Positions 54,602-62,223 of a DNA stretch of 64,000 nucleotides are shown one piece after another; the stretch's first letter is position 1, and every line of letters begins with the position of its first letter. A program made the position numbers and the translations under genes. The notes beneath the pieces are model-generated. The model ran no database searches. It was not told where the DNA came from and saw nothing but the letters and a program-made list of their open reading frames with translations. The DNA comes from Arthrobacter oryzae (GTDB lineage: Bacteria > Actinomycetota > Actinomycetes > Actinomycetales > Micrococcaceae), in contig NZ_RBIR01000001.1 in assembly GCF_003634095.1 (NCBI RefSeq), positions 62,001 through 126,000 of the forward strand. Reading direction: 5' to 3'.

Positions 54602-55894
54602 TTATTGGATCCAATAGTGGGTAGGACAGGAAGGGCAGTTCGCTATCCAGGAGTACATGGAGGTAATGCGATGAGTAGTCGGGCTGTAGGTGATGGAGCC
54701 GTTCTGGAATCTCTGATCAATTTGGCCGAAGGAGGGGAACTCTCCGGTAGTCGGGTAGCCGAAGGGGCCGCGCTCTGCACCGGTCGACGCCCAGGCGCTT
54801 CGGATCGCTCCTTGGACAGGCCAGCCACGGGTTGCGGGGGAGTAGTAGATGGCACCGTGCTGGAACAGCTGGTAGGCGCCGCCGCCTTTGAGTCCGCCCA
54901 TCTCGTTGGTGATCGGGTAGCCCAGTTTTGCCCAAAAGCTGTATTCCCATTCCCACGTTTGGAGGATGCCTCCGAGGATAAAGTGAGCGCCAGTTTGGGG
55001 GGTATACAGGATGTCGCCATCGTGGGCGCCGAAGAAGTCGCCGCCATCAAACGCCTGGAACACGCCACCGCCTTTGAGTCCACCGGCCTCCTCGGTCATC
55101 GGGTAGCCGAGTCGGCCGCGTTCTGCTCCTAGCGATGCGTACAAGCCCCCGATAGCGCCGTGCGTGATCGACGCACCATGCAAGCTGTTCCAGTAGATGG
55201 AACCACCCTGATACCTCTGATAAACACCGCCCCTGACTCCGGCAATCTCATCGGTCGTCGGGTATCCGAGGAAGCTGTTTTGAGACCCGGCGCCAACCCA
55301 CCTGTTGCCGATTCCTCCCCTGGCGGTGCGCATGCCGGTTGCGGGGGAGGAGACGATCGTGCCGCTGGCAAAACTCTGTGCCGAGCCGCCGTCCTTCAGG
55401 CCGGACCGGATGTCGGTCGTCGGGTAGCCTAGGACACCGTTTTGGGCCCCGGCGGCGGTCCACTTGGCCCCGATGCTGCCCTCAATGACGCGGGCGCCGG
55501 TCGCTGCCGTGTAGTAGATCGAACCGTGGTCGTACAGCTGCATGGAGCCACCATTGGCGAGTCCGGTGACTTCGGTGCCGACTTCGTTGCCGAGCCGTCC
55601 GAGCGAGCCCCCGATGGAAGCCCACTTGACCTCGATTGGCGTCGGGGCGGGGGTCGGAGACGGTGTTGGTGTTGGGGATGCCGTTGACGTTGGGGACGCT
55701 GTTGGCGCCGGACTAGCAACGAGAGTCGGAGCCGCCGTCGGGGCGACGGTGGGAGACTCCGTTGGGGTTGGCGAAACTGTGGGGTCTGTCGCAGCGAATG
55801 CCGGTGAGAGGGGCGATATGCCGACGAGCATGATTCCGGCGGCGGCAATGGCGGCGGACCAGACTTTAGCGGACCGGCGCTTCGTTGACTCCAA
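54602..55894 (-). CDS. secreted LGFP-repeat protein with Pro/Thr-rich linker
   Basis: 430 residues starting at TTG 55894, with AGGAG 8 bases upstream. The Sec signal peptide (~1-35) ends near SPAFAA. A Pro/Thr/Ser-rich linker (~36-87, repeats of SPTPT type) probably spans the cell wall and may be glycosylated. About six LGFP repeats follow, with motifs VLGYPTTD, FLGYPTTDE, RLGYPMTEE, KLGYPITNE and PFGYPTTGE alternating with (Q/Y)RFQ(N/G)GSIYYSP-type strands. Like the other LGFP proteins here it lacks catalytic motifs; a wall- or glycan-binding role is inferred. Confidence 0.85.
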   Translation of the reverse strand: MESTKRRSAKVWSAAIAAAGIMLVGISPLSPAFAATDPTVSPTPTESPTVAPTAAPTLVASPAPTASPTSTASPTPTPSPTPAPTPIEVKWASIGGSLGRLGNEVGTEVTGLANGGSMQLYDHGSIYYTAATGARVIEGSIGAKWTAAGAQNGVLGYPTTDIRSGLKDGGSAQSFASGTIVSSPATGMRTARGGIGNRWVGAGSQNSFLGYPTTDEIAGVRGGVYQRYQGGSIYWNSLHGASITHGAIGGLYASLGAERGRLGYPMTEEAGGLKGGGVFQAFDGGDFFGAHDGDILYTPQTGAHFILGGILQTWEWEYSFWAKLGYPITNEMGGLKGGGAYQLFQHGAIYYSPATRGWPVQGAIRSAWASTGAERGPFGYPTTGEFPSFGQIDQRFQNGSITYSPTTHRITSMYSWIANCPSCPTHYWIQ

Positions 55895-55987
55895 AGAAGT
55901 GACTCCTGGTGGTGGTGGTGGTGGTCATTTCGTCCTGACATTGAGCGAGCCGAACGCTGCCCGGAGGGGCTTTCCCATTGCCTGGCG

Positions 55988-57052
55988 CTATGGTGCGGCC
56001 GGGGACGCAGTCGGGGTATCCGTCGGGACAGCAGTTGCCGTGTCCGTCGGACTCGCCGAGGGTGTGGGTGTCGGTGTGGGCGTGGGAGTTCGCGGGGTTT
56101 CGGGCGGCATGTTGTAGCCGTAGTGGATCATCTGGATGCAGCCACTGACCGGGTTGCAGGTCGGATCGAAGAGGACGCGTGCGGCTTGGAAGTCAACCGT
56201 CGCGGGCCACCCAGCCACGTGATAAACATCGGTTGTGGGCTGACCCATCGTGTAGCCGCCCCCGTTCTTCTGCCAGAAGTCGAACACCGGGCCGGGGATA
56301 ACGTGGGTGCCAAGGAAAGAGTCGACGATGAGGTTGCCGTCAAGGAAGTGCTGCACCATATCCCCGTCCACGACACTCTGGTCCGCCACGGCGTTGCCAT
56401 GCACGAAGGGACCGCCGGTGGTCATGTACTTATCCCGGATTTGCCAGAGTTGGATCTCATGCGCGTGAGTCGGATCGGTATTCACCGCGTTGAGGGTGCC
56501 GTTCCAGGTGATGAAGGAGCTCTGGAAGGATTGGGTCACAATGTCCGCCCCGGATTGAGTTCTCACGGCCGTTTCGTCCGAGGTCGGATACCCCAGAGCT
56601 GCCTCGCTGGTCTGTCGGGCGTAGAGCGAACCGATGGCGCCATGGACGGCGTGCGAGCCGGCACCGGTTGCCCAGTAGATGATCCCGCCCGTAAACCGCT
56701 GGTAGATGCCGCCGTAGCAGCAGGCCTTGATTTCATCGGTCAGGGGCAGGCCGAGTTTTCCGCTGTCGCCGCCCTGGGCCTTGTATTCGCCAAGGTTCCC
56801 GCCGTGGACCCAGTGGGCGCCCGTGGTCGCTGACCAGTAAACCGATCCGTTCCGGAAGTCCTGGACCCGGTCGCTGAAGCCCGTGTGTTCGGTCGATGTC
56901 GGGGCGCCCAGGGCCGCGGTGTGGGCCTGGTAGTAGGCGCCGATCGCCCCGTACGTGGCGTATGCGGCCTGGGCGGGAGCCGCGGCGAGAAGGCCGCCGC
57001 TCAAGAGAAGGGCGGCCGTGCACAGTGCGGACAGGGAGCGTTTCCAGGACAC
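55988..57052 (-). CDS. secreted LGFP-repeat protein with C-terminal Pro/Thr tail
   Basis: 354 residues from GTG 57052 (GAGG 8 bases upstream). The signal peptide WKRSLSALCTAALLLSGGLL ends at APAQA-AY. Two to three LGFP repeats (ALGAPTSTEHTGF, KLGLPLTDEI, ALGYPTSDE) are followed by a distinct domain (~165-310) with TMGQPTTDVY and two Cys (CNPVSGC). The end is a Pro/Thr/Ser-rich tail (~315-354) with no sorting signal. It has the same strand and type as the gene 93 bases downstream, an LGFP pair. Confidence 0.82.
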   Translation of the reverse strand: MSWKRSLSALCTAALLLSGGLLAAAPAQAAYATYGAIGAYYQAHTAALGAPTSTEHTGFSDRVQDFRNGSVYWSATTGAHWVHGGNLGEYKAQGGDSGKLGLPLTDEIKACCYGGIYQRFTGGIIYWATGAGSHAVHGAIGSLYARQTSEAALGYPTSDETAVRTQSGADIVTQSFQSSFITWNGTLNAVNTDPTHAHEIQLWQIRDKYMTTGGPFVHGNAVADQSVVDGDMVQHFLDGNLIVDSFLGTHVIPGPVFDFWQKNGGGYTMGQPTTDVYHVAGWPATVDFQAARVLFDPTCNPVSGCIQMIHYGYNMPPETPRTPTPTPTPTPSASPTDTATAVPTDTPTASPAAP

Positions 57053-57210
57053 TGCAGGACCTCGGATTCTGCAGCTGGACGCTGCTGTCGGAGCCGGTGA
57101 TCTCGGGATCCACCCGGCCGAGACAGCTTCCCCGTCCAAAGATTGTTTCCCCCGGCAACAGACTAAGGGACGCGGGGCATTAAAACGAGAGTGTGCTTGC
57201 GGTAGTTGTA

Positions 57211-57531
57211 TCAGGCCCGCCGGTTGCCCTGTTCCTTGACGGCGCGGTAGTCCAATGCCGCCACGGTGATGCTGCGGGTGGCCGCGGCAGTATCTGTGGC
57301 CGGTCCGGAATCCACTTCGACGGCCTTCCAGATCCGGCGCAAGCGGCAGGAGCGAGCCTGCATGGTCGCGGCGAAGGCCCGGGATTCTTCCAGGAGCTCG
57401 GCGGTCTCGTCGGCGGCGTCGTGGAGCCCGCGTTCCCGAAGGCTGTCGACCATGGAGGCCAGGGCATCGAGGCGCCGGAAGATCTCGGCGGGCGCGGTGA
57501 CGCCGCCGATCAGGTCGTAGGCGCGGGGCAT
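57211..57531 (-). CDS. WKAVE-type small protein 2
   Basis: 106 residues (begins MPRAYDLIGGVTAPAEIFRRL), all helical. IFRRLDALASMVDSLRERGLHDAADETAEL is followed by LRRIWKAVEVDSGP. It is a diverged paralogue of the upstream gene, sharing LxxxxDxxxxMxxxLRxxG and the WKAVE motif, but it lacks the N-terminal SGGSFDYL. Its ATG overlaps the preceding stop (TGATG), so the two are cotranslated. Unknown function. Confidence 0.7.
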   Translation of the reverse strand: MPRAYDLIGGVTAPAEIFRRLDALASMVDSLRERGLHDAADETAELLEESRAFAATMQARSCRLRRIWKAVEVDSGPATDTAAATRSITVAALDYRAVKEQGNRRA

Positions 57532-57827
57532 CAGGCGACTTCCTTAGCGGTGAAGGCGGAGGCTTCTTCGGCGATTGATTCCGGTCCCCAGTCACCGGAG
57601 TGGGTCCATTCGACGGCTTTCCAGACGCCGCGCAGGGCCTGGACCCTGGCGAGGATGGATTCTTCGAAGGTCTTGATGTCGGCGAGGACGGACTCCGTGG
57701 CCGCGGCAGCTTCGTCGTGGCCGGCGTTGCGGAGGGCCTGGCCCATCGTGTCGATGGAGTCAGTGCGGTCCAGCAGGTCCGTCAAGGCGTACTGGCTGCA
57801 CAGGTAGTCGAAGGATCCGCCGCTCAC
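57531..57827 (-). CDS. WKAVE-type small protein 1 (SGGSFDYL family)
   Basis: 98 residues from GTG 57827, overlapping the upstream gene by GTGA. It begins MSGGSFDYLCSQYALTDLLD and contains LRNAGHDEAAAATESVLADI, LRGVWKAVEWTHSGDWGPES. This N-terminus plus the WKAVEWxxSGD motif marks a family of small proteins scattered in actinobacteria, Firmicutes and phages, with no assigned role (recognised from memory, not searched). Together with its neighbours it forms a compact three-gene operon. Confidence 0.7.
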   Translation of the reverse strand: MSGGSFDYLCSQYALTDLLDRTDSIDTMGQALRNAGHDEAAAATESVLADIKTFEESILARVQALRGVWKAVEWTHSGDWGPESIAEEASAFTAKEVA

Positions 57828-58162
57828 GGTTTGATGATCCGTCCGGACTTCGGGTCGATGACCGGGATGTTCACGGGGCGGGCGAACGTGTTGGGGCGGG
57901 GCTTGGGGATCAGGCCCAGGCGTTCCCGGGCCGCGTAGGCGGTCAGGTCGTCCTTGTCCTCGATCATCATCCACAGGCTCTGGTCATCGAGCACCGGATT
58001 GTTCGCGGCGTTCCGGCGGGCCATGACGTCGTCCTTGTCGGCGGCGAGCTCCTGCAAGGTCGCCAGGGCCACGTTCTGGTTCGCCGCGACGTGCTCGCGG
58101 CACCAGCCGCCGTCCGAGTCGTGCTGGCCGCGGTCACCGGGGAGGTTGATCAGCTCGTGCAA
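57824..58162 (-). CDS. leucine-rich-variant/HEAT-like small protein, start uncertain
   Basis: 112 residues if read from TTG 58162. CREHVAANQNVALATLQELAADKD and VMARRNAANNPVLDD match the repeating pattern of leucine-rich-repeat variant (LRV) helices. Sequence upstream in the same frame (AQNPATSPERLHELI) continues that repeat but has no start codon. A GTG in the adjacent frame at ~58200 would join it after a one-base shift, so the N-terminus may be frameshifted. It ends with SGRIIKP. First gene of the operon; probable protein-protein interaction role. Confidence 0.6.
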   Translation of the reverse strand: MHELINLPGDRGQHDSDGGWCREHVAANQNVALATLQELAADKDDVMARRNAANNPVLDDQSLWMMIEDKDDLTAYAARERLGLIPKPRPNTFARPVNIPVIDPKSGRIIKP

Positions 58163-58295
58163 GCGTTCGGGCGAGGTTGCGGGGTTCTGGGCTTCGTCAC
58201 CGCAGTGGGGTCATGGGCCTCATGTGTACGGACGGGTGCGTGCATCTCACCGCGGGCCTGCCCAAGGTTAATCGTCGGACAGGTAGGGCCTACGT

Positions 58296-58324
58296 TTGTT
58301 GACGCCGCGGCGCGGGCCTATGAT
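58296..58324 (+). promoter_or_regulatory. promoter of the secreted protein gene
   Basis: TTGTTG (58296-58301), 17-base spacer, TATGAT (58319-58324), giving a ~65-base leader before 58396. Confidence 0.5.
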
Positions 58325-58395
58325 GCGCGGACATTCGTCAGGGATTTTCCCGTTCCCCTGGGGGACTTTTTCGAGACCCACTAAGGAGCAACCTC

Positions 58396-58917
58396 ATGAA
58401 ACGCGCCCTCATACCGATAGCCCTCCTGTTTGGCGTTTTCGCGGGGACGGGCGCCGCCGTCGCCGACCCACCGACTACAGGCCCGCCGACACCCAACGAT
58501 CCGTCCACAGTTCAATTCCAATGCCCCGACTTCATGGTCAACGCAACGGCGACTGGCAAGAGCAAGACCATCGACTGGAACAGCCGCCCTTCCCCTGCTT
58601 CCAAGCCCTATCCAGTCGTAACAGCTACGGGCGCCGATACCACTGTCACCTATACATCTGTCACACCGACGCCGAAAACGGTCACCTACAAACTCAACGG
58701 GACTTACCGGGTGGCACTTCAGTTCGACCCCTCCTTCGACATTGTGTTCAAGTCGACCGGGTGGAACGTGATGTACGTTCAACCGGGTTACGGCACACCT
58801 GGCCTGTTTCTCTCAGTGGGTCAAGTGACGTGGACTGAATTCGGACCCGCATACCCGAATGGGGGAATGACCGGTCCAGGCAAAATAACGGACATCTGCG
58901 CCCTGCTGGCGCCGTAG
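58396..58917 (+). CDS. small secreted protein
   Basis: 173 residues. The signal peptide MKRALIPIALLFGVFAGTGA ends near AVA-DP. The mature part begins with a Pro/Thr-rich stretch, then a beta-rich domain (YPVVTATGADTTVTYTSV, VTYKLNGTYRVALQF, WNVMYVQPGYG) with two Cys far apart (FQCPDF and DICALL), likely a disulfide. TAAGGAGCAACCTC gives a strong SD. No family is recognised; an Ig-like fold is possible. Confidence 0.75.
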   Translation: MKRALIPIALLFGVFAGTGAAVADPPTTGPPTPNDPSTVQFQCPDFMVNATATGKSKTIDWNSRPSPASKPYPVVTATGADTTVTYTSVTPTPKTVTYKLNGTYRVALQFDPSFDIVFKSTGWNVMYVQPGYGTPGLFLSVGQVTWTEFGPAYPNGGMTGPGKITDICALLAP

Positions 58918-59010
58918 ATCCCAGCATTCCCGATCCCACCCCGGGCCGCAGGTAGTAATCTGTGCCCCAGCGGCCGACCGGCCGGATCCATCGATGCAAA
59001 AGAGCATCCC

Positions 59011-59196
59011 ATGGCAGGGAAACACGAGGTCTGCAAGGATAAGTCCGGCGGGTTCCGGTTCCGGCTGAAGGCGGAGAACGGTGAGGTGATCGCGTCCTCG
59101 GAAAGCTACAAGACCAAGGCCAGCGCGATGCACGGGGTCGAGTCCGTGAAGAAGAACGCCGGGTCCGACGTCGTGGATCTCACCGAGGAGTCCTGA
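59011..59196 (+). CDS. YegP-like (DUF1508) single-domain protein
   Basis: 61 residues. The pattern KDKSGGFRFRLKAENGEVIASSESYKTKASAMHGVESVKKNA matches the DUF1508 unit: a beta sheet with GxFRFRLKAxNGxxIA and a helix. Usual members have one or two copies. Function unknown. An in-frame earlier start is not evident. It is followed by a strong hairpin. Confidence 0.85.
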   Translation: MAGKHEVCKDKSGGFRFRLKAENGEVIASSESYKTKASAMHGVESVKKNAGSDVVDLTEES

Positions 59197-59204
59197 CCAG
59201 TCGA

Positions 59205-59910
59205 TCACGGCACGAGAAGGCCCGGCCGCCCGCTGCAGGACGGCCGGGCCTTCGTCTGACTAGGAGCGGTCTGATGAAGATCGGTGCCGGGTTGAACACT
59301 GCGGTGCTGGAGGCCTGCTCGGCGGACACGACCGCCGGCTCCGGTGTGGTCGACGTCGAGGCCATTGCCGAAGCTGACGGGCTCGGCATGGCACTGGCGC
59401 TCGGGGCGGAATGTGCGGCGGCCTTGGTCGCGGCCGGCGCTGACAGGGATGCCTTCACCGGAACGGAGTTGGAGATCCCCTCGGCGGGGGCGGCGGTCTG
59501 CGGGCCGATGGCCGGACCGTACTGCGTGCCGGGGACCGGGGCTGCGGGAGCCTGCGGCTGCGCCCACGTCTTGGCGGGGCGTTGTTCGGGGTCGCCCTGA
59601 CGACCGGGGCCGGGGCCTGGTCCGGTGCCTGATACGCGGGAGCGGGCGAATGAGGGACCGGCGCTGGGGCGGGTGCCGGCTGGGGAGCAGGTGCCTGGGC
59701 ACGGGGCGGGGGAGGAGGAACCGTGCCGTAGGCCCCGGACCCGGACCCGGACCGGGCGGTGCCGGACTTGGAGCCGCACGAAATTCTGCGAAACGCCGGC
59801 TTTCGCCCCCAATGCTTTGCCCAACAGCCGTTGCCGGCCCATGTGCGTCCCTATGGCCTCACTCCAGCCCCTCGGCTGTAGGCCGGCAAGTCCTTGCACT
59901 CCGGCGGGCA
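59205..59910. other. low-complexity region open on both strands; probable frameshifted Pro/Ala-rich gene
   Basis: On the minus strand a Pro/Ala/Gln-rich coding pattern (GAYGTVPPPPPRAQAPAPQPAP..., then after a shift near 59,580 TWAQPQAPAAPVPGTQYGPAIG) changes frame in the run of C/G around 59,575-59,590. It has no proper stop before the hairpin at 59216-59253. On the plus strand 59274-59600 has AGGAG 8 bases before ATG and would encode a 108-residue Ala/Gly-rich product. I cannot decide between them. The minus-strand composition looks more like a real linker protein. Confidence 0.3.
59216..59253. terminator. hairpin terminator after the YegP-like gene
   Basis: Perfect 13-bp arms GAAGGCCCGGCCG (59216-59228) and CGGCCGGGCCTTC (59241-59253). 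Usable in both directions. Confidence 0.8.
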
Positions 59911-60777
59911 TTACTTTGCCTCAAGCTTGGCGAGGCGTTCGGCGATACCACTTCCGGCCCTGAGGGTCTTCGGGCACCGTGCCAGCCACCTCTTCAACAC
60001 CGCGATCTCCTCGTCCCGCTGGCGGAGCTTCCGGTGGACGATGGCTGCCTGCTCGGTGTACCCGGGCGCCGGAATGCTGTCGCCGGCATCGCCTTCGGCT
60101 CCCTCAATGGCCTTGTAGCAGAGGACCAGAGCCTCTTCGAACCGGCCTTCACGTTTCAACTGCTTAATTGGCTCAATGAGCTCCAGGTAGTGGACACCAT
60201 CGACCATGCCCCGCCGGAACTGCGCCGCCCGCGCACCCCCGCGCGCCAGTGCTTCCCGAACCATCGCTGATTTCTCCGCATGGGAGCTGTTGATCCGCTG
60301 ACCAGCGGTCAGCGCCGGCGGATTCTCCCTGCTGTAGGCCCATTCGGGCTCGCCGTCACCAAGCCACACGTACGCCTTGGCCAGGAGCTTCTGCTCCCGC
60401 AGGATGTGGAGCTGGTAGTGCACTGGCTGGCTTACACCCACCGGCAGGTGCACGTCCTCAGAAGCGTAGGAGGGGAGACATCCGACCCTCTCGCCATTCA
60501 CGATGACAGAAACGGCGTGCGGGTTGACCGGGTTCTCAGGCTCGCGCTGAAGTTGGGCAGTTCCCTGGTAATAGCCGCGCTCACCAAGGCCCTTCCGGGC
60601 AGCAAGGTCTTCAACGGCCTCCTTGGCAAAGGTGGTCGTACCCGCGACCTCCACGCAGCCACTGTAGCCAATCGAGAGGGAGATGACGCGCCGTTCCGTC
60701 GGTTGCTGCTGTGGTGCCACCGCTGGCCTTCCAGGTTCGCGCTTCCCTCGCTGCCGCAGCCAGGTCACCAAACCCAT
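59911..60777 (-). CDS. HIRAN-domain plus TPR-like protein
   Basis: 288 residues. A basic, disordered start (~1-35) is followed by a HIRAN domain (~42-115: GYYQGTAQLQREPENPVNPHAVSVIVNGERVGCLP), a fold that binds DNA 3' ends in HLTF-type proteins and occurs in bacterial nuclease/helicase contexts. A middle part leads to TPR-like helices (~200-270: LIEPIKQLKREGRFEEALVLCYKAIEGAEG and YTEQAAIVHRKLRQRDEEIAVLKRW). GGGGGAG lies 4 bases before ATG 60777. Divergent from the PD-(D/E)XK-like gene 138 bases away. A DNA-sensing adaptor role is inferred. Confidence 0.75.
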   Translation of the reverse strand: MGLVTWLRQRGKREPGRPAVAPQQQPTERRVISLSIGYSGCVEVAGTTTFAKEAVEDLAARKGLGERGYYQGTAQLQREPENPVNPHAVSVIVNGERVGCLPSYASEDVHLPVGVSQPVHYQLHILREQKLLAKAYVWLGDGEPEWAYSRENPPALTAGQRINSSHAEKSAMVREALARGGARAAQFRRGMVDGVHYLELIEPIKQLKREGRFEEALVLCYKAIEGAEGDAGDSIPAPGYTEQAAIVHRKLRQRDEEIAVLKRWLARCPKTLRAGSGIAERLAKLEAK

Positions 60778-60914
60778 CGACTCCCCCTATCGTCCTGGCG
60801 GCGCCTGCCGCGGGCCTGACTCTACCAAGGCGGGGCCCGGATGTCCGGGCTGCTGTGTCCGACAATGACGCCGCCGTGCACGCTTCCCGGGCTCCGTTCG
60901 GTGATACTCGACTT

Positions 60915-61754
60915 ATGGTTATCCACATCAAACTCAGCGACCGCAAGACTGCCGACCCCGATGATCCGCTTGGACGCTCGTGGTACGGCTACGACCCCGA
61001 GGCGACACCAGCAAATCTCTGGGAGAACAACCGCGGGGACTGGAGACTATTGGCAGAGAGAGTTGCCGCTGAGCGCTGGGCAGCACTCAATTATCAAGGC
61101 CGGGTCGTCCTGGTCGCCGAACTTGAGGATCCCGCATACGAGATCCTTCCCGGAACGACACCCCCGAAGAAGGCTCTGTTCGGCCGCGTCCTGCCAGAGG
61201 GGCACCCGGTCCGCGAAGCCCTGATGCGAACACAGGTCGTGTACTCGAGCAGGAACGCCATTCAGTATGACCCGGGCCTTGACGTTGCCGAGCCCATAGA
61301 GGCAGATTCATCTTTGGCGCTGGATTCCGAAACGGCGGATCGACCCGGCGCCGCGGGCCAAGGGCTGCAGATGGACGCCGAGGTCCGCAAAGCGATAGAG
61401 GATGCCGCCCAGGATCGTTTGATGAACTACTTCCGGGACCGCTCCTGGGCTGTCACCGATACCCGTCACAACTCCCCATACGATGCCGTCGCCGACAAGG
61501 GAACGGAGCGGATCTACCTCGAAGCCAAAGGCACCCAGAGCCGAGGGGATTCTGTCATCGTCACCCGCAACGAGGTCAATCACGCGCGCCATCACCCCGG
61601 GGCGTGCGTCATGGGGGTCTGGTCTGACATGAAGCTGGTCGACGGCGTCGTGGACCGCGGGGCGGGCAAGTTCAGGGTCCTTCCCTTCAGCCCCGACGAT
61701 CAGGACTTGCGTTCCCGTGACTTCGATTGGATGCTACCCGGCACTCTGTCCTAA
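60915..61754 (+). CDS. PD-(D/E)XK / DUF3883-like putative nuclease
   Basis: 279 residues from ATG 60915. The N-terminal ~130 residues are unassigned (SDRKTADPDDPLGRSWYGYD, LLAERVAAERWAALNYQGRVVLVAEL). The C-terminal domain (~160-245) reads AAQDRLMNYFRDRSWAVTDT, then SPYDAVADKGTERIYLEAKG with D190, E203 and K205 placed as a D-x(12)-ExK core of restriction-endonuclease-like folds. VTRNEVNHARHHP then follows, typical of DUF3883 proteins found beside helicases and defence genes. GATACT lies 6 bases before the ATG (leaderless type). Nuclease activity is inferred, not shown. Confidence 0.75.
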   Translation: MVIHIKLSDRKTADPDDPLGRSWYGYDPEATPANLWENNRGDWRLLAERVAAERWAALNYQGRVVLVAELEDPAYEILPGTTPPKKALFGRVLPEGHPVREALMRTQVVYSSRNAIQYDPGLDVAEPIEADSSLALDSETADRPGAAGQGLQMDAEVRKAIEDAAQDRLMNYFRDRSWAVTDTRHNSPYDAVADKGTERIYLEAKGTQSRGDSVIVTRNEVNHARHHPGACVMGVWSDMKLVDGVVDRGAGKFRVLPFSPDDQDLRSRDFDWMLPGTLS

Positions 61755-61946
61755 TGACGCCCCGAGCCCGGAACCCGCAGAGTCTCCCGGACCCGAGCTT
61801 GGTGCTCCATGATCGGTAACACCCGGGAGGATCGTCCGCCAAGTGCCGCGAAGGAAGTCATCAGCCGCGGCTTTTCCTGCACAGCCGCTTCACTAGCGGC
61901 CATAAAGCGGGCCCGTTCCTCCGCGTGCTCACGGTGCGGCCGCCAT
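61752..61946 (-). pseudogene. small gene with apparent one-base frameshift
   Basis: A strong AAGGAGG lies 4 bases before ATG 61946, but that frame stops after MAAAP. Skipping one base gives a natural-looking helical sequence (EHAEERARFMAASEAAVQEK ... LGGRSSRVLPIMEHQARVRETL) that ends at the TAG at 61752-61754. Either a decayed small gene or a sequence error. Unknown family. Confidence 0.3.
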
Positions 61947-62223
61947 GATCCTCCTTACAACCTGACCTCACCGGAACGTGGCATCTTGAGGCTTAGCAAG
62001 AGCAAGATCGAGGGGGCAGCGGAATACCTATGCAGATGATTCGGGATGACGAGGAGCGGGTGCGAGGCCGTAGGGGAGGGTGCTGGGGTCCAGAAGGGGA
62101 TTCGCCATGACGTAAACCTTTCACATCGGGGCACGCTGCTCAATCGGCCCGGCACAGCCACCGCCCATGCTGGTGCCTGGTTCTCCGCGCCGCCCGTGGC
62201 TGGCCTAGGATGACGGCTAGGCG
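61947..62223. other. intergenic region upstream of the flavoprotein gene
   Basis: No gene is supported. TAGGAT at ~62206-62211 could be the -10 box for the next gene. This is the downstream boundary of the accessory region. Confidence 0.4.

Noticed and set aside
57053..57595. 180-residue N-terminal extension of the second LGFP gene
   Set aside because: In-frame but Arg/Pro-rich, overlapping a better-supported gene. A signal peptide begins exactly at GTG 57052.
44840..62223. Intact prophage or integrative element
   Set aside because: No integrase, terminase, capsid, recombinase or replication gene was found. Only a phage-like fragment and IS-end-like repeats are present.
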